Positions 7,980-15,408 of a stretch of 18,072 nucleotides of DNA are shown here, piece after piece. The notes under the pieces are model-generated. The model was not told the origin of the DNA and ran no database searches. It saw nothing but the letters and a program-made list of their open reading frames with translations. The translations under genes and the position numbers were made by a program. Position 1 is the stretch's first letter, and the number at the start of each line of letters is the position of its first letter. Where the stretch lies: positions 1-18,072 of the forward strand of contig JAMOBE010000074.1 of NCBI GenBank assembly GCA_039908285.1. The letters are read 5' to 3'. This stretch comes from JAMOBE01 sp039908285. GTDB taxonomy: Bacteria > Pseudomonadota > Alphaproteobacteria > Rhodospirillales > Rhodospirillaceae.

Positions 7980-9656
7980 GTGAGCTTTGCTCCCTCCGTG
8001 GTCCTCTCCCTCAGCCTGTCCTATGACTCCGGCGCCGCGTTGTTCGTTGATGGCCGACTGGTGGCCGCGGTCGGCGAAGAGCGACTCAACCGGATCAAGA
8101 ACACCCGCGACTTTCCCGCGCTGGCCATTGGCGAATGCCTGGCCCTGGCTGGTCTGCGCCCCGAGGATGTCGGACTGGTGCTTCTCGCGTCCCGCATCAC
8201 CCCCAACTGGCTCAGCCTGAAGCTGGCCAGATTCCACCAGAAGGAAAGCGAGAACCTTTTTTCTCCCCTCCTGTATCCCGTGGTCATCGAGCAGTATCTG
8301 GCCCGCAGGACCGGCCTGATAGCGCTTGAGGCCGAGCTGGTGAAGTCGCACGTGCGTGGTCGTCTCGAAAAGCTGGGGATATCCGCGCGGATCGTTACGC
8401 TTGACCACCACACGTCGCATGCCTACAGCGTGTATTCCGCCGCGCATTTTGACAATTCCCTGGTCATCACGATCGATGCCATGGGTGACGGCATTTCGGC
8501 CGCCGCCTTTGTCGGCGATGGCGGGCGGCTGCGGCAGATCGACGAAATGAGCGGCTTTTCGACGCCGGCGTTCGTCTATTCACAGGTTACCCAGCTCCTC
8601 GGGTTCCGGCCCTCGCGTCACGAAGGCAAGATCACCGGTCTTGCCGCCTTTGGCGACCCCGGCGCCACGAGTCCGCTGTTCCGCCAGATCATGAGATACG
8701 AAAAGGGGAGGTTCCGGGTCAGGCGCATATCCAGCACCCGGCATCCGCTTTACACGGAGCTGATGCGTCATTCGCGCGAGGACATCGCCGCCGGTGTCCA
8801 GTCCGTCCTGGAGGAGGTCATCGTCGCCTACGTCCGCCACCTGATGGCGGCGACGGGACGCCGTCGGCTGGCCTGCGCCGGCGGTGTCTTCGCGAACGTC
8901 AAGTTGAACCAGCGTCTCGCCGAAATCGAGGGAATCGACCAGATCTTCGTTTTTCCCAACATGGGGGACGGAGGGCTGCCGGTCGGGGCGGGATATGCCC
9001 ACTTCCAGACCATCCCTGCCGGGATCGACAACATCTATCTTGGGCGCGCGCCCACCGGGGACGACTGTCTGGCCGCCATCCGGAAATCCGGCCTGCCCTT
9101 CGACCGACCCGACGATATCGCCGGCGAGGCGGCACGTCTGCTGGCGGATGGCAAGGTGGTGGCGCGCTGCGACGGGCGCATGGAGTATGGTCCCCGGGCC
9201 CTGGGCAATCGCTCGATCATGGCCAAGGGCGATGACGTCGCCATCAATGACTGGCTGAACAAAAGACTGAGACGCACGGAATTCATGCCGTTCGCTCCCT
9301 CCACCCTGGACGAGCATGCCGACCGTTATTACCTCAATCTGGACAAGGCGCGTGTCAGCGCCCGGTATATGACCGTCACCTTCGACTGCACGGAGGAGAG
9401 CCGTCGCATGCAGGCCGGGTGCGTTCACAGGGACGGGACGGCGCGGCCGCAACTGGTGACCGCTCGTGATAATCCCGCCTACCATGCCATCATCGAAGGT
9501 TTCCGCCGATTGACCGGCGTTGCGAGCATTCTCAATACCAGTTTCAATGTGCACGAGGAGCCGATCGTCAACGGTCCCGACGATGCACTGAAGGCGTTCC
9601 GGCAGTGCCGGCTCGACGCGCTGATTCTTGGGCCCTTCCTGGTGCGCCAGACATGA
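7980..9656 (+). CDS. O-carbamoyltransferase, NodU/CmcH/TobZ family
   Basis: About 558 residues, close to the usual family length. The N-terminal Kae1-like domain has LSYDSGAAL, GEERLNRIKN and the metal-site motif DHHTSHAYS (His143, His144 and His147 from the GTG start), followed by ITIDAMGDG and HEGKITGLAAFGD. The C-terminal YrdC-like part has DGRMEYGPRALGNRSI and a late SILNTSFNVHEEPIV. Characterised relatives make carbamoyl-adenylate from carbamoyl phosphate and ATP and pass the carbamoyl group to a hydroxyl of a sugar or antibiotic (nodulation factors, cephamycin, tobramycin). The GTG at 7980 has GAGG 6 nt upstream; an in-frame ATG at 7968 without a ribosome site is the alternative. The stop overlaps the next start as ATGA (9653-9656), implying translational coupling. 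The family is certain; the acceptor is unknown. Confidence 0.95.
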   Translation: MSFAPSVVLSLSLSYDSGAALFVDGRLVAAVGEERLNRIKNTRDFPALAIGECLALAGLRPEDVGLVLLASRITPNWLSLKLARFHQKESENLFSPLLYPVVIEQYLARRTGLIALEAELVKSHVRGRLEKLGISARIVTLDHHTSHAYSVYSAAHFDNSLVITIDAMGDGISAAAFVGDGGRLRQIDEMSGFSTPAFVYSQVTQLLGFRPSRHEGKITGLAAFGDPGATSPLFRQIMRYEKGRFRVRRISSTRHPLYTELMRHSREDIAAGVQSVLEEVIVAYVRHLMAATGRRRLACAGGVFANVKLNQRLAEIEGIDQIFVFPNMGDGGLPVGAGYAHFQTIPAGIDNIYLGRAPTGDDCLAAIRKSGLPFDRPDDIAGEAARLLADGKVVARCDGRMEYGPRALGNRSIMAKGDDVAINDWLNKRLRRTEFMPFAPSTLDEHADRYYLNLDKARVSARYMTVTFDCTEESRRMQAGCVHRDGTARPQLVTARDNPAYHAIIEGFRRLTGVASILNTSFNVHEEPIVNGPDDALKAFRQCRLDALILGPFLVRQT

Positions 9657-11185
9657 GCGGGAACAGGGCGGCGCGGCTGGTGATGGTGTACCCGCAGCAG
9701 GGGTTTTCCGGCACCTATGTCAAGCACATGCCGCTCAGCCTCCTGTATGCCTCCATCGATACGGTCAAGGCCGGCTATGACGTGCGCATCGTCGACACCA
9801 GGGTGTGCGGCGATTGGCAAACCGAACTGTCACGGATGATCGATGGCGCGACGGCCTGCGTCGGCATCAGCGTGATGTCGGGGGCGCCTATCCGCCATGC
9901 CGTCGCCATCGGGCGGTACGTCAAGTCGCTGGCGCCGGATGTTCCGGTCGTCTGGGGGGGGCCGCACGCCACCTTCCACCCTGAGTCCATTCTTCGCGAC
10001 GAACCGAGCTGCGACTATGTGGTGAGCGGCCCCGGCATCCGGGCGTTCCACCTTCTCTGCGACAGCATCGTTGCCGGCAAGGCGCCGACGCAGGTGGCGG
10101 GGGTGCTGTGGCGCGACGGCGCCGACATCCGGTCCAACCGACGGCCCGCCAGCAGTTTCGAGCAGGTGGATCATCGCGACATTCCCTATCACCTGATCGA
10201 CGACTACGGAGTCTATGGCCAGATTGGCGGGGCGCGGCGAATATTCTCCATGTACAGCGCCCTCGGGTGCCCGTATCAGTGCTCGTTCTGCAGCTCGCCG
10301 GCGCAGTATGCATCGATCGATGGCCGGAAGTGGCTCCCCCTGTCGGCCGGAGACGTCGCCGACCACGTCCAGATGGTGGTGGAGCGTTACGGCGCGGACT
10401 ACATATACTTCATCGACGATGACAGCTTTCCCAACCTGAAGCATGTCGAGGCGGTGATCGACGAGATCGGGCGCCGCGCCCTGCCGGTCCGACTTGGGTT
10501 CCGGGGCGCCCGCATCAACGAAATCCGCCGCATGTCCCACGCGTTTCTCGACAAGCTGGCGGCGGCCGGCACCGACATCCTGCATATCGGTGCCGAGAGC
10601 GGCAGCGACCGCATTCTTGGCCTCCTGCGCAAGGATTGCACGGCGGACGATATCATCGCCTGCAATCGCAAGCTGGCGGCGCATCCGGGCATCACCGCGG
10701 CCTACAACTTCATCATGGGATGTCCGACCGAGACTCTGGCCGACCTTCACAAGACCCGCGACCTGATGCTGCGGCTGGTCGAGGATCACCCGAACTGCAT
10801 CATTTTTCCACCCAACAAGTTTCGCCCCCTGCCGGGCACCGAGCTTTACCGGTTGGCCGAGACGGAATGGGGCTACACCATGCCGTCCTCCCTCGAGGCG
10901 TGGGCCGACATAGAAGTCGAGGGCAATATTTCAGGCCAATGGTACGACAGGAGAACCCAGGCATTCTGCAATCTCCTGCTGATTGCATCGTATTTCATCG
11001 ACAACAAGGTCAGAAAGGCCGGGACCCGGATGAGCTGGTTTCCGCTCATGGCGCGACTGATCAACCGGCTCTATCGGCCGTTCGCGCTGTTCCGGTTGCG
11101 GCATGGCCTGGCCGCTTTTCTGGTGGAGTACCACGCCTATCGCCTGCTGGTGCGGCTCCTGTCGCGGTTTCAGGCCTTCACGTAG
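9653..11185 (+). CDS. Cobalamin-binding-type radical SAM enzyme (B12-rSAM), second of two
   Basis: 510 residues. The N-terminal B12-binding-type domain contains VCGDW, GISVMSGAP and VWGGPHATFHPE, and lacks DxHxxG. The radical SAM core has GCPYQCSFC (Cys206, Cys210, Cys213), then FIDDDSF, the basic FRGARINEIRR stretch, HIGAESGSDRIL and FIMGCPTET. The C-terminal tail is basic and aromatic with a DNKVRK stretch and no further recognised domain. It differs clearly in sequence from the operon's first radical SAM enzyme, so it is not a recent duplicate and probably performs a separate step, such as a C-methylation. The ATG at 9653 lies in an ATGA overlap with the carbamoyltransferase stop. An upstream in-frame GTG at 9605 would overlap that gene more deeply and is unlikely. 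Substrate and product are unknown. Confidence 0.93.
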   Translation: MSGNRAARLVMVYPQQGFSGTYVKHMPLSLLYASIDTVKAGYDVRIVDTRVCGDWQTELSRMIDGATACVGISVMSGAPIRHAVAIGRYVKSLAPDVPVVWGGPHATFHPESILRDEPSCDYVVSGPGIRAFHLLCDSIVAGKAPTQVAGVLWRDGADIRSNRRPASSFEQVDHRDIPYHLIDDYGVYGQIGGARRIFSMYSALGCPYQCSFCSSPAQYASIDGRKWLPLSAGDVADHVQMVVERYGADYIYFIDDDSFPNLKHVEAVIDEIGRRALPVRLGFRGARINEIRRMSHAFLDKLAAAGTDILHIGAESGSDRILGLLRKDCTADDIIACNRKLAAHPGITAAYNFIMGCPTETLADLHKTRDLMLRLVEDHPNCIIFPPNKFRPLPGTELYRLAETEWGYTMPSSLEAWADIEVEGNISGQWYDRRTQAFCNLLLIASYFIDNKVRKAGTRMSWFPLMARLINRLYRPFALFRLRHGLAAFLVEYHAYRLLVRLLSRFQAFT

Positions 11186-11204
11186 GACCGGGGGGACGGG
11201 GTGG

Positions 11205-13097
11205 ATGTGCGGAATCGCCGGTTTCGTGTCTCCCGGGGGGCTGACACCCGATACGGCTGAGGCGATGGTCCGGAACATGGTCGCGACCCTGGCCCACCGA
11301 GGTCCCGATGCCGAGGGGGTCTGGACCGATGGGGATGGGGGGGCGGCACTCGGCCACCGCCGCCTTGCGGTCATCGATCCCGCCTCCGGCCGTCAACCGA
11401 TGGTAGGTGCGAGCGGCTGTGTCATCGTCTTCAACGGCGAGATCTACAACTATCGTGAGCTGCGGGCCGATCTGACGGCGCAGGGATGCCGTTTCCGATC
11501 GGACAGCGACACCGAGGTTCTGCTTGCGGCCTATGAGCGCCACGGCCCCGGCGTGCTCGAGCGGCTGATCGGGATGTTCGCCTTCGCGGTCTGGCATCCG
11601 GTGGAGCGGCGCCTGTTCCTGGCCCGCGACCGCCTGGGCAAGAAGCCGCTGTTTCATTTCCAGGGAGAGGGTCATTTCGCCTTCGCCTCAGAGATGAAGG
11701 CGCTGCTGGATCTCGACGTCGTGCGCCGCCAGGTCGATATCGATCCTCTGGCGCTCAGTGATTTCCTTTCGCTGGGCTACATCCTGACTCCGCGAAGCAT
11801 TTTCCGGGGCATCCGCAAGCTGCCGGCCGGGCATTGCGGCTGGTACGATGTGACGACGGGTGAGTTTCGCCCGCAGGCCTATTGGCGGCTCGAGGACCAC
11901 GTGACCGGACCGCGGCAGCCCTATGATGCCGCCGCCCGCCGCCGGTTCGCCGACCTGGTGGAGGATGCGGTCGCCCTGCGCCTGCGCGCCGACGTCCCCC
12001 TTGGTGGATACCTGAGCGGGGGGATCGACTCGGCGACCGTGATGGCGATGGCGGCCCGGCGGGCGACGAAACCGGTCCAGGCCTATTGCGTCGGCTTCGC
12101 CGACCGCCGCTTCGATGAATATGCCCAGGCCCTGGACACCGCGGATCACCTGAACCTCCCCATGACCCGTCTTTCCCACGAAACCTTCCACCAGGACGAA
12201 CTGCCGCGGCTGGTCTGGCATTGCGACGAGCCTTTCGCCGATACGTCGATGATTCCCACCTATCTGTTGAACCGGGCGGCGCGGCAATTCACGACCGTCG
12301 CCCTGACCGGCGATGGCGCCGACGAGTGCCTCGGCGGCTATTCCACCTACCGCGCCGATCTTCTGCACCGCGTGTACCGGAGGGTGCCTGGCGCTCTTCA
12401 CGATCTGATCCATGCCGTCGCCCGAAAACTGCTGCGGCCCAGCCATGGCAAGGTCAGCCTGGACTACAAGGCGCGCCAGTTTCTGGGCAGTCATGGCCTG
12501 TCCCCGCGTCGGGCGCACTACTGGTGGCGGGTCCTGTTCTCCGATGAGGAAAAGCGGCGCATCCTAGGGCCGGACAGCCTGGCTGCCTGCGGTGACTACG
12601 ACCCGTTTCAGATGTTCGACGCCCATTTCGATCGTGTGGCGTCGGCCTCGTTTCTGGACCAGGCCCTTTATGTCGACGTCAAGACCTGGCTCCAGGATGA
12701 CATCCTGGTCAAGGCCGATCGCATGAGCATGGCGAGTGGCGTCGAGGTCCGTTCGCCGTTTCTCGACCATCGACTCGTCGAGTTCCTGGCCCGGCTCGAG
12801 CCGCGGGCCAAGATGGCCGGCTGGACGCAGAAGCGCATCCTGAAACAGTCCATGGCCGGCGTCCTTCCATCATCGGTCCTCGGCCGCCCGAAGCGCGGGT
12901 TCAACGCGCCGACGGTTCACTATGGCTTCCGCTCGTTGACATGCGGCGATTTCCCAGGCCTCCTCCGCAACGATCTGGTCCTGGATCCGGCTGCGGAGGA
13001 CATTACCTTCAAATCATTCTCCCTTGGCGTGCTTGACATCTGGCTGGCAATGTTCTCCCGTTACCGCCGCGGCGAACCATGGGGACTGCACGCATGA
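11205..13097 (+). CDS. asnB: Asparagine synthase (glutamine-hydrolysing)-type amidotransferase
   Basis: 630 residues. The start is fixed by M-C-G-I-A-G-F: after removal of Met1, Cys2 becomes the nucleophile of the class II glutaminase domain. That domain continues with LAHRGPDAEG, FNGEIYNYREL and DRLGKKPLF. The synthetase half has the PP-loop LSGGIDSATV (Ser271-Ser276) that activates a carboxylate with ATP, then TGDGADECLGGY and KADRMSMASGVEVRSPFLDH. All key residues are present, so it should turn a carboxylate into an amide using glutamine nitrogen. The length matches both housekeeping AsnB and the amidotransferases found in surface-polysaccharide and exosortase loci. Embedded in this operon (19 nt after the previous stop), it more likely amidates a pathway intermediate than makes asparagine. 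Its stop overlaps the glycosyltransferase start as ATGA (13094-13097). Confidence 0.92.
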   Translation: MCGIAGFVSPGGLTPDTAEAMVRNMVATLAHRGPDAEGVWTDGDGGAALGHRRLAVIDPASGRQPMVGASGCVIVFNGEIYNYRELRADLTAQGCRFRSDSDTEVLLAAYERHGPGVLERLIGMFAFAVWHPVERRLFLARDRLGKKPLFHFQGEGHFAFASEMKALLDLDVVRRQVDIDPLALSDFLSLGYILTPRSIFRGIRKLPAGHCGWYDVTTGEFRPQAYWRLEDHVTGPRQPYDAAARRRFADLVEDAVALRLRADVPLGGYLSGGIDSATVMAMAARRATKPVQAYCVGFADRRFDEYAQALDTADHLNLPMTRLSHETFHQDELPRLVWHCDEPFADTSMIPTYLLNRAARQFTTVALTGDGADECLGGYSTYRADLLHRVYRRVPGALHDLIHAVARKLLRPSHGKVSLDYKARQFLGSHGLSPRRAHYWWRVLFSDEEKRRILGPDSLAACGDYDPFQMFDAHFDRVASASFLDQALYVDVKTWLQDDILVKADRMSMASGVEVRSPFLDHRLVEFLARLEPRAKMAGWTQKRILKQSMAGVLPSSVLGRPKRGFNAPTVHYGFRSLTCGDFPGLLRNDLVLDPAAEDITFKSFSLGVLDIWLAMFSRYRRGEPWGLHA

Positions 13098-14032
13098 ACA
13101 TCGTCGATGTGAGCGAGAGAGGCCTATCCTTCATCATCCCCGCCTACAACGAGGAAGACGGCATCGCCGCGACCATCACCCGGTTGGCGGCGGCCCTGGA
13201 CCGGACGGGGCTGCCGCACGAGATCATCGTCGTCAACGACGGATCGACGGATCGCACCCGCGAGAGTGCCGAGGCCATGCCCGGTGTCCGGGTGATCAGC
13301 CATCCCGGCAACGGCGGCTATGGCAACGCCATCAAGACGGGGATCCTGGCCTCGCGCTTTGCCTGGATCGGCATCGTCGATGCCGATGGGACCTATGACA
13401 TCGATCTGTTGCCGCAACTGGTCGATCGCATGCATCTCGGGTTTGACATGGTCGTTGCGACACGCAGCAACGTTCTCGAACGGGACAGAAGCGTAAAGCG
13501 CTTTTTCAGACGGATGTTTCTGCTGTCCTTCGTCCTGCTGATGAGGGGAACGGTCCGCGATCCCAACAGCGGTTTCCGCCTGTTCACGCGAGAGATGGCC
13601 ATGACGTTCTTTCCATTTCTCTGCGACACGTATTCCTTCACCACCACGATCACGCTGCTTGCGACGGGTAACGCCCGCTTCGTCGACTACGTGCCGTCCG
13701 AGTACGGACAGCGCCAGGGGTCCAGCAAGGTCCACCATTTCCGCGACAGCCTGCGGATGATCCAGCTCGTCATCCAGGGGACCACCTTCTTCAATCCACT
13801 CAAGATCTATGGGATACTGGCGCTGTTGCTGCTGGTGGTGGTAGGGGTGCCGGCCATGCTGATGAGCGTTCTCGGCTCTGAGACTCTCGCGATGATGTAC
13901 CTCGTCCTTGGGTGCACGATGGTCATGCTGGCGGGACTCGGCATCATGGGCGATATCGTCCGCGTGTCGAACGCGAAGCTCCCCCCGCCGACGGTCATCA
14001 CCTCGAGCAGCCACGGTCCCCGGAACCGCTGA
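13094..14032 (+). CDS. Family 2 glycosyltransferase, polyprenyl-phosphate sugar synthase-like, with two C-terminal membrane helices
   Basis: 312 residues. The GT-A catalytic domain shows SFIIPAYNEEDG, IIVVNDGSTDRT, NGGYGNAIKTG, the metal/nucleotide motif DADG (Asp96, Asp98) and DPNSGFRLF, the pattern of dolichol/undecaprenyl-phosphate mannose synthase-like enzymes. Two hydrophobic helices at about 239-259 and 265-287 end the protein and should anchor it to the inner membrane. Enzymes of this type move a sugar from a nucleotide donor to a polyprenyl phosphate or a membrane lipid. The ATG is inside an ATGA overlap with the amidotransferase stop, so the two are translationally coupled. The last 35 bases overlap the convergent aminotransferase 3' end. 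It ties the soluble pathway to the membrane, favouring a lipid-linked or surface product. Confidence 0.92.
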   Translation: MNIVDVSERGLSFIIPAYNEEDGIAATITRLAAALDRTGLPHEIIVVNDGSTDRTRESAEAMPGVRVISHPGNGGYGNAIKTGILASRFAWIGIVDADGTYDIDLLPQLVDRMHLGFDMVVATRSNVLERDRSVKRFFRRMFLLSFVLLMRGTVRDPNSGFRLFTREMAMTFFPFLCDTYSFTTTITLLATGNARFVDYVPSEYGQRQGSSKVHHFRDSLRMIQLVIQGTTFFNPLKIYGILALLLLVVVGVPAMLMSVLGSETLAMMYLVLGCTMVMLAGLGIMGDIVRVSNAKLPPPTVITSSSHGPRNR

Positions 14033-15317
14033 CTCCCGCCTGATAGGCGGCGATGGCGGCCGCCACCCGGTCCACGTCGGTCTCCGTCATGGCGGAGTGC
14101 AGGGGCAGGAACAATGTTCGGGCCCGCAAACGCTCGGCATTGGGCGCCGAAAAGCCGAACGTGGCGAAGCTTTCCTCGGCTGACAGGGCGCTGAGCAGCA
14201 TCTCTGCGCTGTCGATCCCCCGGACGGCAAGGAAGCGCTTCAACCCGGCCGGGTCCTCGGCCAGGACCGGAAAGAGCCACCACGTGTTGCGGCCGCCCTC
14301 CGCCAGGCGGGGAAGAGTCACGCCGCGGTCGGGGTGAATGGCGGCGCGCAGCCGCTCGGCCAGGTGGATACGGCAGGTCTCGCGGTCGTCCACGGTGGCG
14401 AGCTGCCGCAGTCCGAGCGCCGCCTGCTGCCAGGTGAAGGCCTGGAGAAGATCGGACGGCATGCGTTGGCGCAGGACGACGGTCTTGTTGCTCTTCTGGA
14501 AGCGGGAGAAGCGGTCCCCCCTGCCCCCACCCCCGCCCCTGCCCCTGCCCCCGCCCCTGCCCCCGCCCCCACCCGAGGTCAACCGCAGCAGGGGCAGCAC
14601 CAGCGCGGAAAACAGCGGCCGCCAGGTGGCGGTGGCGATGATGGCGTTCTTGATCGCCTCCGCCACCAGGGGAAGTCTGGACGCCGGACCGGCCGCCGCC
14701 GCCCGCTGTCGCAGGCGGAGCGCGATGTCCGCGTCATCGGTGACCACCATGCCGCCCCGCAGCGTGCACACCGATTTCAGCATGCTCAGGCTGTAGATGG
14801 CGGCCCGACCGAAGCTGCCGGCCCGGCGGTCGCGGTAGCCGGTGGAAAACGCCTGGGAACAGTCTTCGATCAGCACCATGCCGCGTCGGGCGACGAAGTC
14901 GGTCAGACGATCCATGTCGAGGCTGTGGCCGGACAGGGCGGTGGCGAGGACACAGGCGGTGCGCGGCCCGGTCTTGGCCTCGAGATCGTCGAAGTCGATG
15001 CCGAAGCCGTCCGGCTCCAGGTCGATGACGACCGGCTTGAATCCGGCCAGACGGATCATGTTGACGAAGTCGGCCACGTGCAGGGCGGTGATGGCGACCT
15101 CGGCGCCCGGGGGGAGGTCCAGACAGTGCAGCAGATGAAAGAACGCGGTTCGCGCCCGGCAGAAGGCCACGGCTTCGGCTCGTCCGAAACGGCCGGCAAA
15201 GCGCCGCTCGAACTCACCCGTCAACTCCCCGCCTGCCCGCCCCGGCACCGTCAGGTCAGCCAGGACGGAGGTAATCTCACCAACACGAAACGGCAGGTGC
15301 AAACGTGGGATCGCCAT
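13998..15317 (-). CDS. DegT/DnrJ/EryC1/StrS-type PLP aminotransferase with Gly/Arg-rich insert
   Basis: 439 residues. The fold follows PLP-dependent sugar aminotransferases: AVAFCRARTAFF near 50-60 for cofactor phosphate binding, LIEDCSQAF (Asp152 for the pyridine nitrogen) and SLSMLKSVCTLRGG, where Lys181 should form the Schiff base. Family members transfer an amino group from glutamate or glutamine to a keto-sugar or keto-cyclitol; SMLKS in place of the common SxxK-N/T context points to a divergent branch. Unusual feature: residues 249-267 are only Gly and Arg, followed by Asp-Arg, encoded by a C/G-monotonous tract. It lies after a hydrophobic stretch (about 235-246) and makes the protein longer than the usual 370-400. 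Translation ends with two tandem TGA codons. The ATG at 15317 has no ribosome site, and a promoter-like sequence lies immediately upstream. Confidence 0.85.
   Translation of the reverse strand: MAIPRLHLPFRVGEITSVLADLTVPGRAGGELTGEFERRFAGRFGRAEAVAFCRARTAFFHLLHCLDLPPGAEVAITALHVADFVNMIRLAGFKPVVIDLEPDGFGIDFDDLEAKTGPRTACVLATALSGHSLDMDRLTDFVARRGMVLIEDCSQAFSTGYRDRRAGSFGRAAIYSLSMLKSVCTLRGGMVVTDDADIALRLRQRAAAAGPASRLPLVAEAIKNAIIATATWRPLFSALVLPLLRLTSGGGGGRGGGRGRGGGGGRGDRFSRFQKSNKTVVLRQRMPSDLLQAFTWQQAALGLRQLATVDDRETCRIHLAERLRAAIHPDRGVTLPRLAEGGRNTWWLFPVLAEDPAGLKRFLAVRGIDSAEMLLSALSAEESFATFGFSAPNAERLRARTLFLPLHSAMTETDVDRVAAAIAAYQAGVSGSGDRGCSR
14517..14573 (-). repeat. Low-complexity G-rich coding tract (Gly/Arg codons)
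   Basis: On the plus strand this is a run of C4-C6 blocks separated by single T, G or A bases, in which cccctgcccccg-type units recur. The minus (coding) strand therefore has more than four runs of three or more G with one-base spacers, an ideal G-quadruplex-forming pattern. It encodes the 19-residue Gly/Arg segment of the aminotransferase. Such tracts slip during replication and are also prone to sequencing error. Confidence 0.8.
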
Positions 15318-15354
15318 GACCGGACATTATGGTCATCGGCTGGGAATACGACAA
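15317..15354 (-). promoter_or_regulatory. Candidate promoter giving a leaderless aminotransferase transcript
   Basis: Reading the minus strand, TTGTCG (15354-15349) is followed after 17 nt by CATAAT (15331-15326), 4/6 and 5/6 matches to the sigma-70 boxes. The aminotransferase ATG begins 8 nt after the -10 box, about where transcription would start, and no Shine-Dalgarno sequence precedes it. This would give a leaderless mRNA. Confidence 0.4.
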
Positions 15355-15408
15355 CTCGATATTGCGTCCGAGCGGCCCTGTCCTGATATATGGCTTGAAC
15401 GGGACCGA

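Noticed and set aside
8580..9554. Minus-strand open frame of 324 codons
   Set aside because: Shadow of the carbamoyltransferase, which carries the family motifs on the plus strand.
14334..15386. Plus-strand open frame of 350 codons with Pro/Ala repeats
   Set aside because: Antisense to the PLP aminotransferase; its Pro/Ala run is only the complement of the Gly/Arg tract.
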